From RDYZ01 sp964518905 (GTDB taxonomy: Bacteria > Cyanobacteriota > Cyanobacteriia > Cyanobacteriales > Geitlerinemataceae): 64,000 nt of DNA. The first letter of the stretch is position 1, and the number at the start of each line of letters is the position of its first letter. Under the pieces are notes generated by a model that worked only from the letters and a program-made list of their open reading frames with translations, did no database searches and was not told the DNA's origin. The translations under genes were made by a program, and so were the position numbers. Location: positions 15,934-79,933 of the forward strand of contig CAZFJL010000017.1 in assembly GCA_964518905.1 (NCBI GenBank). Reading direction: 5' to 3'. This document shows, piece after piece, positions 9,294 through 17,598 of this stretch.

Positions 9294-9974
9294 TTAGCTG
9301 CCATCTTGAAAATTATGATCGTGCATCATGGGAGAACCACTTCCTCCGCGAAAACGATCGTGATCTTCGTTATCAAAATCGTCCATCATGTTGTGATCTT
9401 CATCCTCAAAATCGTCCATCATGTCGTGATCGCCCATCATGCGATCGCCCATCATTTCACTGAACTGCTCGCGCTGTTCCGGGGTTAAGACATCGCGAAC
9501 ATCGAGCATCATCGTAAACATGCGATCGCGGAAATCCGTCATGTTTGCGGTCATCTCTTGATATTGGCGCTCTAGATCGGCGCGGCTCGCATCGCTCGTA
9601 AACAGATCGTGCGTCGTGTCGCGATCGGCTTCGGCGCGATCGCGCAGGCTTTCCGTATCCGCGCAAAAGGTCGTATGTAGAGATTGAATGTCGCTCTGCT
9701 GTTTCGCCGAGAGTTCAAGATTGCGCCACAGGGGGTAATTTGTGATGTCAGTATCGTCATCATCACAGGATGCATGACCCATGCCACCGCCCATTCCAGC
9801 ACCGATACCGCCGCCCATACCACGACCTAATCCTGGGCGATTGTTCATCCCGAAACCGGGATCACCACCACGTGGTTGAGCATTAAGCTGACAACTCGCG
9901 GAGGCAAACACGGCGAATACCGCACCGGTGATCAAGCCATACTTAAGAGCTTGACGAGAACATATTTGAAGCAT
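9294..9974 (-). CDS. Spy/CpxP-like exported protein (copy 2) with Met/His/Asp-rich tail
   Basis: Paralog of the gene at 8518. It shares the signal segment (SRQALKYGLITGAVFAVF), the Gly/Met spacer, two cysteines (ASCDDD, FCADT) and the domain ending LTPEQREQFSEMMGD. The frame extends 24 codons further upstream to 10046, but alignment with copy 1 puts the start at ATG 9974. The mature protein is about 200 residues. Unlike copy 1 it ends in about 55 residues rich in Met, His, Asp and Phe (MMGDHDMMDDFEDEDH-type repeats), a composition typical of copper, silver or other metal binding; this is inference. The tail is encoded by imperfect GATCATG-like repeats. The likely location is the periplasm. 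Confidence 0.85.
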   Translation of the reverse strand: MLQICSRQALKYGLITGAVFAVFASASCQLNAQPRGGDPGFGMNNRPGLGRGMGGGIGAGMGGGMGHASCDDDDTDITNYPLWRNLELSAKQQSDIQSLHTTFCADTESLRDRAEADRDTTHDLFTSDASRADLERQYQEMTANMTDFRDRMFTMMLDVRDVLTPEQREQFSEMMGDRMMGDHDMMDDFEDEDHNMMDDFDNEDHDRFRGGSGSPMMHDHNFQDGS

Positions 9975-10032
9975 AGTTTTAACGCTTATAAAATAATAAG
10001 CAATACGAGCGTAAAGGTTATTACGATTAGAC

Positions 10033-10101
10033 CGTTCTAGTCTCATTCTAATTCGCCTTTAAAATAGACCTCAATAACGTCATAATTTCTTCTATTGAGT
10101 G
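10033..10101 (-). promoter_or_regulatory. Conserved upstream block of Spy-like copy 2
   Basis: Counterpart of 9186-9251. The two blocks lie at similar distances from the two start codons and probably contain the promoter. No sigma-70 boxes stand out clearly enough to place a transcription start. Confidence 0.5.
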
Positions 10102-10130
10102 GCTATATTTCGAGCTATTTTTTTTAATTA

Positions 10131-10190
10131 CAACTCACAAGCACAATTCACAACCACAATTCACGATTCACAATCACGATTCGATATTAC
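10131..10190. repeat. Degenerate CACAATTCA-type short repeats
   Basis: Five or six imperfect copies of a CACAATTCA/CACGATTC word lie in tandem immediately before the carbonic anhydrase start codon. They could be slippage products or an operator array; the sequence does not decide. Confidence 0.55.
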
Positions 10191-10195
10191 GATTT

Positions 10196-11005
10196 ATGAC
10201 GCTCGATCGACGTACCTTTCTAAAGTTTGGATTGATTGGCCTCGGAACGGTTGGCTTCGGAACGGTTGGCTTCGGAACGCGCTTCGAGACCGCAGTGCTG
10301 GCCGCAGAAGACGATCGCCACCGTTGGGGCTACACCGGATCGACCTCGCCCGAACATTGGAGCGAACTCACCCCCGACTATGCCGCCTGTGCGCGTGGGC
10401 AACGTCAATCGCCGATCGATCTGGTCGATGCCATCCCCGCCCGTCTCGCCCCGCCGGAGATCAATTACCGATCGACGCCCATCGAGCTGATCCACACCGG
10501 CCACACAATTCAGCTCAATTACGCTCCGGGCAGCACTCTCACCCTCGACGGCCAAACCTTTAACCTGTTGCAATTTCATTTCCATAGCCCGAGCGAGCAT
10601 CAGATCGAAGGCCAGCCGCAGGCGATGGAGTGTCATTTCGTTCACCAAACTGATGACAGTGAGGCGTTGCTAGTGCTCGCGGTTTTCCTTCAATTGGGAC
10701 AAAACAACGATGTTCTAGAGCCGCTATGGGCGCATCTGCCGATGACGATCGGCGAAACCTACCGCGATCGCGACACCACGATCGACGCGAGCCAGCTTTT
10801 ACCCGCGCGGCTCGATCGGCTCTACCGTTACGACGGTTCCCTAACGACTCCGCCCTGTCGCGAATCGGTCACCTGGCTACTCTGCGCCGACCCGCTCACG
10901 GTCTCGATCGCCCAGGTCGATCGCTTCACCCAGGCCATCCCCGCCAACGCACGACCCGTACAAGCTCGTAATCATCGCCCGCTGCTGCGATCTCGATCGA
11001 TCTAA
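10196..11005 (+). CDS. ecaA: Tat-exported alpha-type carbonic anhydrase
   Basis: The 269-residue protein interconverts CO2 and bicarbonate outside the cytoplasm. The N-terminus has a twin-arginine motif (RRTFLK, residues 5-10) and a hydrophobic stretch ending around AVLAAED, so a folded, metal-loaded enzyme is probably exported by Tat. The three zinc ligands are visible as His128 and His130 (QFHFHSPSEH) and His147 (ECHFVH). The LTTPPC segment (216-221) carries the conserved active-site Thr, and Cys65/Cys221 match the usual disulfide. The signal peptide contains a 15-bp duplication giving TVGFG twice. The length is normal for cyanobacterial EcaA. It converges with the EcfT gene. Confidence 0.93.
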   Translation: MTLDRRTFLKFGLIGLGTVGFGTVGFGTRFETAVLAAEDDRHRWGYTGSTSPEHWSELTPDYAACARGQRQSPIDLVDAIPARLAPPEINYRSTPIELIHTGHTIQLNYAPGSTLTLDGQTFNLLQFHFHSPSEHQIEGQPQAMECHFVHQTDDSEALLVLAVFLQLGQNNDVLEPLWAHLPMTIGETYRDRDTTIDASQLLPARLDRLYRYDGSLTTPPCRESVTWLLCADPLTVSIAQVDRFTQAIPANARPVQARNHRPLLRSRSI

Positions 11006-11037
11006 TCCGCTCCCTTCAGCCAATCCAGCCAATCCAG

Positions 11038-12048
11038 CTAATCCCAGCCCGGACCGCCCCAAATAATCCGCACACCCCAAACGGCCAGCATCAGTACGAT
11101 CGCCACGCTATCAAGCTTGCGTAGCTTCGACTCATGCCACAGGACGCGATGGGTGTCCGGTGCTGTAAACCCGCGAACCGCCATTGCGCCAGACATTTGC
11201 TCGGCACGCAACAGGAGATTTTCGAGCAGCCGATCCACCACGATCAGCCCCGTTTTGACCCCGCCCCAAAATCCAAGCTTGCGCCAGTCGATCGCCCGTG
11301 TTTGGATCGATCGCGCCAGGTTTTGGATTTCTTCAAGGACGAGGGGCAAAAAGCGTAGGGAGAGCGTCAGGGTGAGAGCCAGCTCGGTGACGGGAATATT
11401 AAAGCGCCGTAACGGCAACATCAACGCTTCAAGTCCGGCGGTAATCGCTTCGGGCGCTGTGGTTAGTAAAAATAAATTGGTGCTGAACAGCAGGGTAAAC
11501 ACCAAAGTGCTGAGATAAATCGCGAGTTCGAGCGATCGGCGCGTAATCGTGATCGGGCCTTGTTCAAAATAAATGTAGCGATAGTCCGTCGGCTGGGGCA
11601 GTTCGACGGCGATCGGCTCGATCGCGGGCGATGGCGTCGCCGAAGGTGAGGCCGCACCGAAGCCGAAGGGGTCGTACCAGGGATTACGGATGGGACTTGG
11701 GGCGAGTTTGGCGGGCGCAAGATCGAAGGTCAATTCGTCGGCGGGTAGGCGTTGCTGATGGGTATCGGTCAGGCCGTCGGGCGCGATCGCACCGATCGCG
11801 AATAACATCGTACAAAACAACACCAACCAGCCGACCTGCTTCCGCCACACCCGCAGCGGGATACGCGACGACAGCGCCACAACCACCAATAGGATCACCA
11901 ACGTAATGCGCCAAGGGGTATTGGCCACCAGGGGGGTTAGCAAAAAACTCATCAGCCAGCCCAGCTTGACGCGAGCATCTAGGCGGTGTAGCCAACCTCT
12001 CGGGCGTTCAAGATACAGGCCAATGGGAAGCGATCGCAGAAGATCCAT
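11038..12048 (-). CDS. EcfT/CbiQ-family transporter transmembrane protein
   Basis: The 336-residue polytopic membrane protein has an N-terminal RLDARVKLGW motif and hydrophobic segments near 30-80, 175-215 and the C-terminus. The cytoplasmic coupling helices carry an Ala-Arg-Ser-type signature (LARSIQTRAI near 250), as in the T component of energy-coupling-factor importers for vitamins or metals. A periplasmic or loop insertion (about 105-165) is Pro-rich and longer than usual. No ATPase or substrate-binding S component is adjacent, as is common for cyanobacterial stand-alone CbiQ homologues, so the substrate is unknown. It converges on ecaA with 32 bp between, where a CCAATCCAG direct repeat occurs. 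Confidence 0.88.
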   Translation of the reverse strand: MDLLRSLPIGLYLERPRGWLHRLDARVKLGWLMSFLLTPLVANTPWRITLVILLVVVALSSRIPLRVWRKQVGWLVLFCTMLFAIGAIAPDGLTDTHQQRLPADELTFDLAPAKLAPSPIRNPWYDPFGFGAASPSATPSPAIEPIAVELPQPTDYRYIYFEQGPITITRRSLELAIYLSTLVFTLLFSTNLFLLTTAPEAITAGLEALMLPLRRFNIPVTELALTLTLSLRFLPLVLEEIQNLARSIQTRAIDWRKLGFWGGVKTGLIVVDRLLENLLLRAEQMSGAMAVRGFTAPDTHRVLWHESKLRKLDSVAIVLMLAVWGVRIIWGGPGWD

Positions 12049-12250
12049 AACGCAGAAACACGCAAAAAATGACGCGTAGAATAATCAAACATCAAATATC
12101 AAATATCAACCAACTTCGATGTCGTTTATCCCGAAATTGTTGACATTTTTGGCCGATCGCCAGCACCATATCCCGAAAGTGGGAAACGAACCCAGTAGAA
12201 TCTAGGTTGAATAACCTAACACCTCTTATCCTTTTCGATACCTAGACGCT

Positions 12251-14893
12251 ATGGTTGCGGCCACATTTTCCATGCAGTCTTCGCTACTCGACCTTGCGCG
12301 AGCCGGAGATTTTTCCGCTCTGGCCTACTGGATTAACCGCGTTTTGATTCCCGACGGTTTTTACGCCCATGTGGAAGGCCAGGGTATACGTGGCTGCGTC
12401 AATATTTGTGTTGAATTTCCCGCACCCCGTACGGCCCAGCAAACCGATCTGCAAGACAATATTATCCGTCGGATTTGCCATCAGCTTTGGCAACTCAACT
12501 CAACCGTTATTCACGGTGTGAAGGTCAGCGGTAGCTTGCCGGGACGTGCCGATATTCTGTGGCAACAAACGGTGCGGATTGTTACACCGGCGAATCAGCG
12601 TTTGCCTTGGAAAGGGAGCGACAGCCTAGACTTAGCGGCGATCGTTCGCCCGGTGATGCGCGGTGCGGTGTCCGTCCAGATGTGGGTTCGATCGCGCTAT
12701 AAAGCCCTGCGCGTCCTCTTGCTGGCCGGGTCGGCGGTCGCGGCGTTTACGTTGGGCGCATGGTTTAGTGTGAATTCAGCCCTGGAATGGGTGAACCAAA
12801 ACGCGGCGAAATCAGCGATCACGCCACCACTGACCGCCATGCAAGTTCTACCGAACTCTGATACATCAGTGACGATGCCAGACAGAATGTCCGAGACGGT
12901 ATCGCGATCGGGGGAAACCTCCACCTCTTCAACGATGTCCAGCCTGGATCGCATTCAGGGCATCTTGAAAGACCTAGCTCAATCGCCGGTGACGTCGATT
13001 ACTCCACCCCCCAATCGGGTGCAGTCGGATGATGTGGTTTTGCTCATTGGTGGCGATATTAGTTTCGACGGGCCTTTGGCAGGCGATAACGCCCAAGCTT
13101 TCGCCGATCTTGGAGCGCTGGCAGCGGCAGATGTGACGGCAGTTAATTTGGCCTCGCCCCTGTCCCTAGCCGATCGCGCTGAAGCTCAATTTAAGCCTGA
13201 CGCCGACGCCGCAACACCTTCCGGCGACACGAAAAACCGTCACCAATCGCCACAGTCCGGCGCGATCGCAGCGCTCGGCCATGCCGGTATTGATGTGGTC
13301 AACCTGGCCAATGGACGCATCATGGGGGACGGCGATCGCGGTCTCGATGTGACCTTAAAACAGCTTGATCGAGCCAAAATCATTAGCTTTGGCGCTGGAC
13401 GAACTGCCAGCGAGGCAGCACGCGTACGCATTGTCGAAGTCAAGGGCGTCAAGATTGCCTATCTCGGCTATGCCACCGCAGACTATACGATCGCCCAGGG
13501 TCGCCGATCCGGCATCAACGAAGCGCTGCGCGATCGCATCCATGACGATATTGTGACCTGGCGCGATCGCGTCGATTGGATCGTCGTGAACTACCACTGG
13601 GGCGACAGCATGGCCAGCTACCCAGCCCACTGGCAAACCCAGCTCGCTCGCGAGACGATCGACGTTGGGGCGGATGCGGTGGTCGGTCATAGTCCGAATG
13701 CACTCCAAGGCGCAGAGACCTACGCCGATCGCCCGATCGTCTATTCGCTTGGCAAGTTGCTTTACGGCGATAAGTATGGATTTGGTGGTGAAACCGCCCT
13801 GCTGCGACTGCATCTCGATCGCGAGACAATCACAGCAGATTTTGTCCCGATCGAAATTTGGGACGGTCGCCCGGTGATCGCAGCGGAGGACTCGGCACAT
13901 TGGATCGTGCAACGCATTGAGGACTTATCGCAGGGGTTCGATCGTCCCCTGGCTCAAATGGCTCAAGCCGTAGAAGGGCTATCAGCTTCCGCACGCGAGG
14001 TGTCTGCGGAGCGTCACCGAGCGGCTCGCATCGCTGCCGATACCTCCAACACTTCCCCTTCAAGCGATACCGACAACGGGCTGCAACTCTCGACTCGTGT
14101 CGGTGTGACCGCAACGGCGAGACTCAATGCTGCCGATTTTGAGGCCGATTCTAGCGTCACGGAAACGGAAGCCATGCCGATCGATCTGGGCGCACCAACC
14201 GATGTCAACCCAGATGAAATCGTACAGAGTCCGGATCTTGAAGCTGTCACGGCTGACGCCATTTCCTTCGATCTCGCACGTCAAACGATCCCCCCCCTGG
14301 GCGGTCGCACGATCGTCGAACAAAGTCTCGATCGCCTCGCCGACAAAAACCCTCAGCTTCAGCAATTACAGTCAGCCCCGATCGCGAACTCTGAAATAGA
14401 CCTAGATTTTCAGCACCCCGACCTTTCCCATTCGCGTCGTGATCTCGCCAGCGAACTGAAAGCATTAGAGTTTGACTTTGATGCTGCGGATTTGACCTCG
14501 CCTCAATTCCCACAATCTCCTCAATCCTTTCAGAACGATCGTCCCGAGTTCGAGTCTCCGACGACCCCGACACCCAAAATCGATCTACCTGACTTTTCCA
14601 CTGCGATCGCGTCAGACCCGACTCTAGCCGACGATCCAGCAGAAACAGCGTCGCCCTTTTCGAGCGAGCCGATCGTCACCCACACAGCATCTTCGGACAA
14701 TGTTTCGCCTCAACTTCCGCAACGCCTTCCCCTTAAAGGCTTAAACGAGAATTGGAAAGCGATCGGTCAGGCGATCGGTCAATGGAGTCAGCCAAAACCC
14801 CAAGCCCCCGTTTCCTTTACGATTCCTAGCCTGGACACCACGCCTTTGTCTTCCACTCAACAGGAGCATCACCCAAGCTTGCCCAACTATTAA
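12251..14893 (+). CDS. CapA/PgsA-like metallophosphatase-fold protein, membrane anchored
   Basis: This 880-residue protein has three parts. Residues 1-125 form an N-terminal domain found at the head of several cyanobacterial proteins (SLLDLARAGDFSALAYWINR). A membrane segment lies at about 152-173. A CapA-type domain spans about 261-525, with GGD at 267, HWG at 449 and a GHSPNALQG motif at 479. Residues 530-880 are acidic, Ser/Pro/Asp-rich and look disordered. CapA proteins act in poly-gamma-glutamate or capsule export. Compared with the family consensus, the NLEGP motif is NLASP and the ANNHALD motif is ANGRIMG, so metal binding may be lost. It stands as a single gene; the ATG at 12251 is supported by the conserved N-terminal domain. 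Confidence 0.82.
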   Translation: MVAATFSMQSSLLDLARAGDFSALAYWINRVLIPDGFYAHVEGQGIRGCVNICVEFPAPRTAQQTDLQDNIIRRICHQLWQLNSTVIHGVKVSGSLPGRADILWQQTVRIVTPANQRLPWKGSDSLDLAAIVRPVMRGAVSVQMWVRSRYKALRVLLLAGSAVAAFTLGAWFSVNSALEWVNQNAAKSAITPPLTAMQVLPNSDTSVTMPDRMSETVSRSGETSTSSTMSSLDRIQGILKDLAQSPVTSITPPPNRVQSDDVVLLIGGDISFDGPLAGDNAQAFADLGALAAADVTAVNLASPLSLADRAEAQFKPDADAATPSGDTKNRHQSPQSGAIAALGHAGIDVVNLANGRIMGDGDRGLDVTLKQLDRAKIISFGAGRTASEAARVRIVEVKGVKIAYLGYATADYTIAQGRRSGINEALRDRIHDDIVTWRDRVDWIVVNYHWGDSMASYPAHWQTQLARETIDVGADAVVGHSPNALQGAETYADRPIVYSLGKLLYGDKYGFGGETALLRLHLDRETITADFVPIEIWDGRPVIAAEDSAHWIVQRIEDLSQGFDRPLAQMAQAVEGLSASAREVSAERHRAARIAADTSNTSPSSDTDNGLQLSTRVGVTATARLNAADFEADSSVTETEAMPIDLGAPTDVNPDEIVQSPDLEAVTADAISFDLARQTIPPLGGRTIVEQSLDRLADKNPQLQQLQSAPIANSEIDLDFQHPDLSHSRRDLASELKALEFDFDAADLTSPQFPQSPQSFQNDRPEFESPTTPTPKIDLPDFSTAIASDPTLADDPAETASPFSSEPIVTHTASSDNVSPQLPQRLPLKGLNENWKAIGQAIGQWSQPKPQAPVSFTIPSLDTTPLSSTQQEHHPSLPNY

Positions 14894-15485
14894 GAAGGCT
14901 TAGGGGTCATCTCAATTTACTAATCGTGAAATCTGAGACGAATTTTGTCTCGACGCCCCAGGCATGATCAACACAAAATATGTGTGTTGTTGTGACAAAT
15001 CTTCCTCAGTGAGTGAGGGTTGTCATAGTCTAGAAGAGGAGGCTCTACAGCACGTATTAGACAAAAGTCATAGACGACTCAGTAAAGCTAAATTTCAAGG
15101 CTCCGTAACCTAATGTAAGTCGGTTCGTTACGACCCTAGAAGGTGGTCTATCAATGTAGTCAGTTCAATCATTTTTAGAACAGACTGAGAGCGTTGAGCG
15201 GAGTCGAAACGCGGTCTTTGAACCAGCAGAAAAGAGTCAATATGTCTCGTTTTTTATTGAACTGATTATACTCATGACGTTGATAAACCTGTAGCAAGCA
15301 ACCGATCGCTTGAGATAGTCATATTTTGCAAGTCAAGCTCCTAGAGCGAGGCAGCATCGTACTAAATGAAATTGTTGGTATTGAGGCTAGAAAATCTAAG
15401 CTGCTTGGAATCTTAGTCCATAAGCCTTCTAATGACCGCATGAATTTCTATGGCTTTCATATTCTCTCTTTGAGGTGAAGCAATA
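14894..15485. other. 592-bp spacer with a repeat hairpin
   Basis: No gene is seen. A palindrome GCGTTGAGCGGAGTCGAAAC (15191-15210, completed by GC) belongs to a GAGCGGAGTCGAA-type repeat found in many bacteria, with outer AGAC/GTCT pairing. It lies inside a pair of AGTTCAAT/ATTGAACT inverted repeats (15161-15264). A short GAGAC/GTCTC hairpin lies at 14934-14951. The 3' end must contain the chemoreceptor promoter. Confidence 0.5.
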
Positions 15486-16937
15486 ATGGGCAAAATGAAG
15501 CTGGAATCCATGATCCGAATTGGATTTGGTGCTACTTTTTTATTGATGATTGGAATTGGGGTCGTCTCTTGGGTGACCGTGAAAAAGCTAAAAGAAACGA
15601 ATTACTGGGTTAGTCATACCCATAAGGTCATTGGCAACCTGAGATGGTTAGAGAAATCTATGGTTGATACAGAAACCGGACAGCGAGGCTTTATTATTGT
15701 TGATCAAGAGACCTTCCTAGAACCCTATATTCAAGGTCAAGAAGATGTGAAATCTCTCCTAGAGGAAATTCAGGATCTAACCCGTGACAACCCCATACAG
15801 CAAGAAAATCTTGATGTTCTTCAACAATTAATTGATATCGAACTGAAGCAACTAGACGAGGTGATTCAGCTTAAACGTAATGGTAATGAGAAAGAACTGA
15901 CAGCGCGATTTGCAGCCGGAGAAGGTAAGCAAAAGATGGACGAGATCAGAGCGGCTATTACTGACATGATCCGGGTTGAAGAAAAGCTGCTGACTGATCG
16001 TAATTCTATGATGGAAGAGATCTCTCGCTTTGCCACCTTAGTCAGCGTCGGTGGTACAGGTAGTGCCATTATTCTTGGAGTCTTGGTGCTCCTTTTTATT
16101 AGTCGTGAAGTGATTCAACCCATTAATCGGGTGGCGAGCCAGATCAGTAGCTCTTCGAGTGAAATTGCTGTGACGGTGGAGCAACAGGAGCAGACCACCC
16201 GAAATCAGGCGGCGATCGCGAATCAAACCAGTACAACGATGGACGAGCTAGGTGCCTCATCTCGTCAATCTGCGGAACAGGCTGAAGATGCAGCCTCGGG
16301 AGCTCAAGCTGCTTTGATTCTCTCAGAAGGAGGAACACGGGCTGTTATGCGGACACGCGAAGGAATGGAAACGCTGCGCGATAAAGTGGCCGTGATCGCG
16401 GCTCAAATTCTTCATTTGAGTGAGCAGACGAATCAAATCGGCAGTATTTCTGACTTGGTCAGTGACCTAGCGAATCAAACGAATATGTTGGCGCTTAATG
16501 CTGCGGTGGAAGCTGTACGAGTGGGTGAACATGGCCGGGGTTTTGCGGTAGTGTCTGGTGAAATTCGCAAGCTTGCCGACCAAAGTAAAATTTCAGCCGA
16601 GAAAATTAATGTGCTGGTGCATGATATCCAAGCGGCCATTAATGCGACTGTGATTGCGACGGATGAAGGAACGAAGACCGTAGAGGAGGGTGTGCGTGTT
16701 GTGGAGGAGACATCTCAAGCCTTTTCGGGTGTTACCGATTCAGTGAATAATATCGCGGTCAATAACCAACAAATTTCGCTGAATGCTCAACAGCAAGCAA
16801 TGGCGATTCAACAAATACTGACGGCGATGAAAAATCTCAACCAAGCGACGCAAGAAACGACGAGCGGTATTGGTCAAGTCAAGGAGGGAACGCACCATCT
16901 CAATGATGCAGCTATGCAGCTCAAGCTGATTGTTTAG
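15486..16937 (+). CDS. Methyl-accepting chemotaxis protein with CHASE3 sensor
   Basis: The 483-residue chemoreceptor has TM1 at about 11-31, a CHASE3 extracellular helical domain at about 38-180 (with the diagnostic ETGQRGFIIVDQETFLEPY segment), TM2 at about 183-205 and a long cytoplasmic signalling hairpin. The kinase-control tip at 325-370 reads NMLALNAAVEAVRVGEHG and is canonical for CheA/CheW binding. No classical HAMP domain is obvious. In cyanobacteria such receptors feed phototaxis or type IV pilus motility, but no che genes lie in this window. An AGGTGA ribosome-binding site precedes the ATG. The coding sequence is more A+T-rich than neighbouring genes. Confidence 0.93.
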   Translation: MGKMKLESMIRIGFGATFLLMIGIGVVSWVTVKKLKETNYWVSHTHKVIGNLRWLEKSMVDTETGQRGFIIVDQETFLEPYIQGQEDVKSLLEEIQDLTRDNPIQQENLDVLQQLIDIELKQLDEVIQLKRNGNEKELTARFAAGEGKQKMDEIRAAITDMIRVEEKLLTDRNSMMEEISRFATLVSVGGTGSAIILGVLVLLFISREVIQPINRVASQISSSSSEIAVTVEQQEQTTRNQAAIANQTSTTMDELGASSRQSAEQAEDAASGAQAALILSEGGTRAVMRTREGMETLRDKVAVIAAQILHLSEQTNQIGSISDLVSDLANQTNMLALNAAVEAVRVGEHGRGFAVVSGEIRKLADQSKISAEKINVLVHDIQAAINATVIATDEGTKTVEEGVRVVEETSQAFSGVTDSVNNIAVNNQQISLNAQQQAMAIQQILTAMKNLNQATQETTSGIGQVKEGTHHLNDAAMQLKLIV

Positions 16938-16964
16938 AGTTAATTAAGGCTTTTAAGGCTTGTT

Positions 16965-17129
16965 GGGAGCATCCCATTTGTGTCACCCTCACCCTAAATC
17001 CCTCTCCCAAGTCGGGAGAGGGACTTTGAATCGGTCTCCCCTTCTCCCTTTTTTGGGAGAAGCGATGCACTGAGCTGGTCGAAGTGGGGCTGGGGGATGA
17101 GGGGCAAGTTGCGCAAACGGGATGCTCCC
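16965..17129. mobile_element. MITE-like palindromic element with 8-bp target duplication
   Basis: The termini GGGAGCATCCC (16965-16975) and GGGATGCTCCC (17119-17129) are inverted repeats. The interior holds the same CCCTCTCCC/GGGAGAGGG and CCCCTTCTCCC/GGGAGAAG hairpins as 3554-3705, plus an inserted CACTGAGCTGGTCGAAGTGG segment. The bases GGCTTGTT lie directly before (16957-16964) and after (17130-17137), consistent with a target duplication. There is no coding capacity. Confidence 0.72.
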
Positions 17130-17325
17130 GGCTTGTTGCTGTGATGCTTGCCCTTTTTGGGAAGCGTATGATCGTGACTGCGATCGCGATCGTGACCCTG
17201 AGGAGATGCTTGAGGTTTTGTCGCGGGTTCTCGCTCGGATGATCGCGGCTGTACTCGTCAAGCACTCAATCTTGTCTTACGATCAAGGTTCTAGTTCTGC
17301 TTAACTTTGCTCTCCATTCTTTGCT

Positions 17326-17598
17326 ATGAAGCTACGCGTCACGATTGTTTTGACGATCGGCTTGCTGTCTTTGGTCGTTGGTGCTGGTGTGATCAGTGCT
17401 TTTTGGGGGTTTGCGATCGGTCGTGAGGCGCTCCAGGGTGTCACCCAGCCGGATGTGCGACCCGCAAGCCATAATCTGGGGCGCGGCGATAGTGTTGTAC
17501 AGACCGATAGCGTTGAGTTTTTGCGTGAGGACGATATTCTCAAGCAAGTCGAAGCGCAGATTGCGGAACCCAATCGTGCGTTAGGTACGAATAACTAA
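17326..17598 (+). CDS. Small single-pass membrane protein
   Basis: The 90-residue protein is of unknown function. Residues 5-30 (VTIVLTIGLLSLVVGAGVIS) form one hydrophobic segment, a membrane anchor or uncleaved signal. The rest is polar and ends GTNN. Its stop codon overlaps the start of the next gene by one base (TAATG), so the two are very probably translated together, and the product may assist or regulate the CorC/HlyC-family membrane protein. I find no motif that allows a functional name. The coding call rests on this coupling and on the clean membrane segment. Confidence 0.65.
   Translation: MKLRVTIVLTIGLLSLVVGAGVISAFWGFAIGREALQGVTQPDVRPASHNLGRGDSVVQTDSVEFLREDDILKQVEAQIAEPNRALGTNN

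Noticed and set aside
17122..17304. 60-codon frame after the second MITE-like element
   Set aside because: It begins inside the terminal repeat of the element and has no protein-like features.
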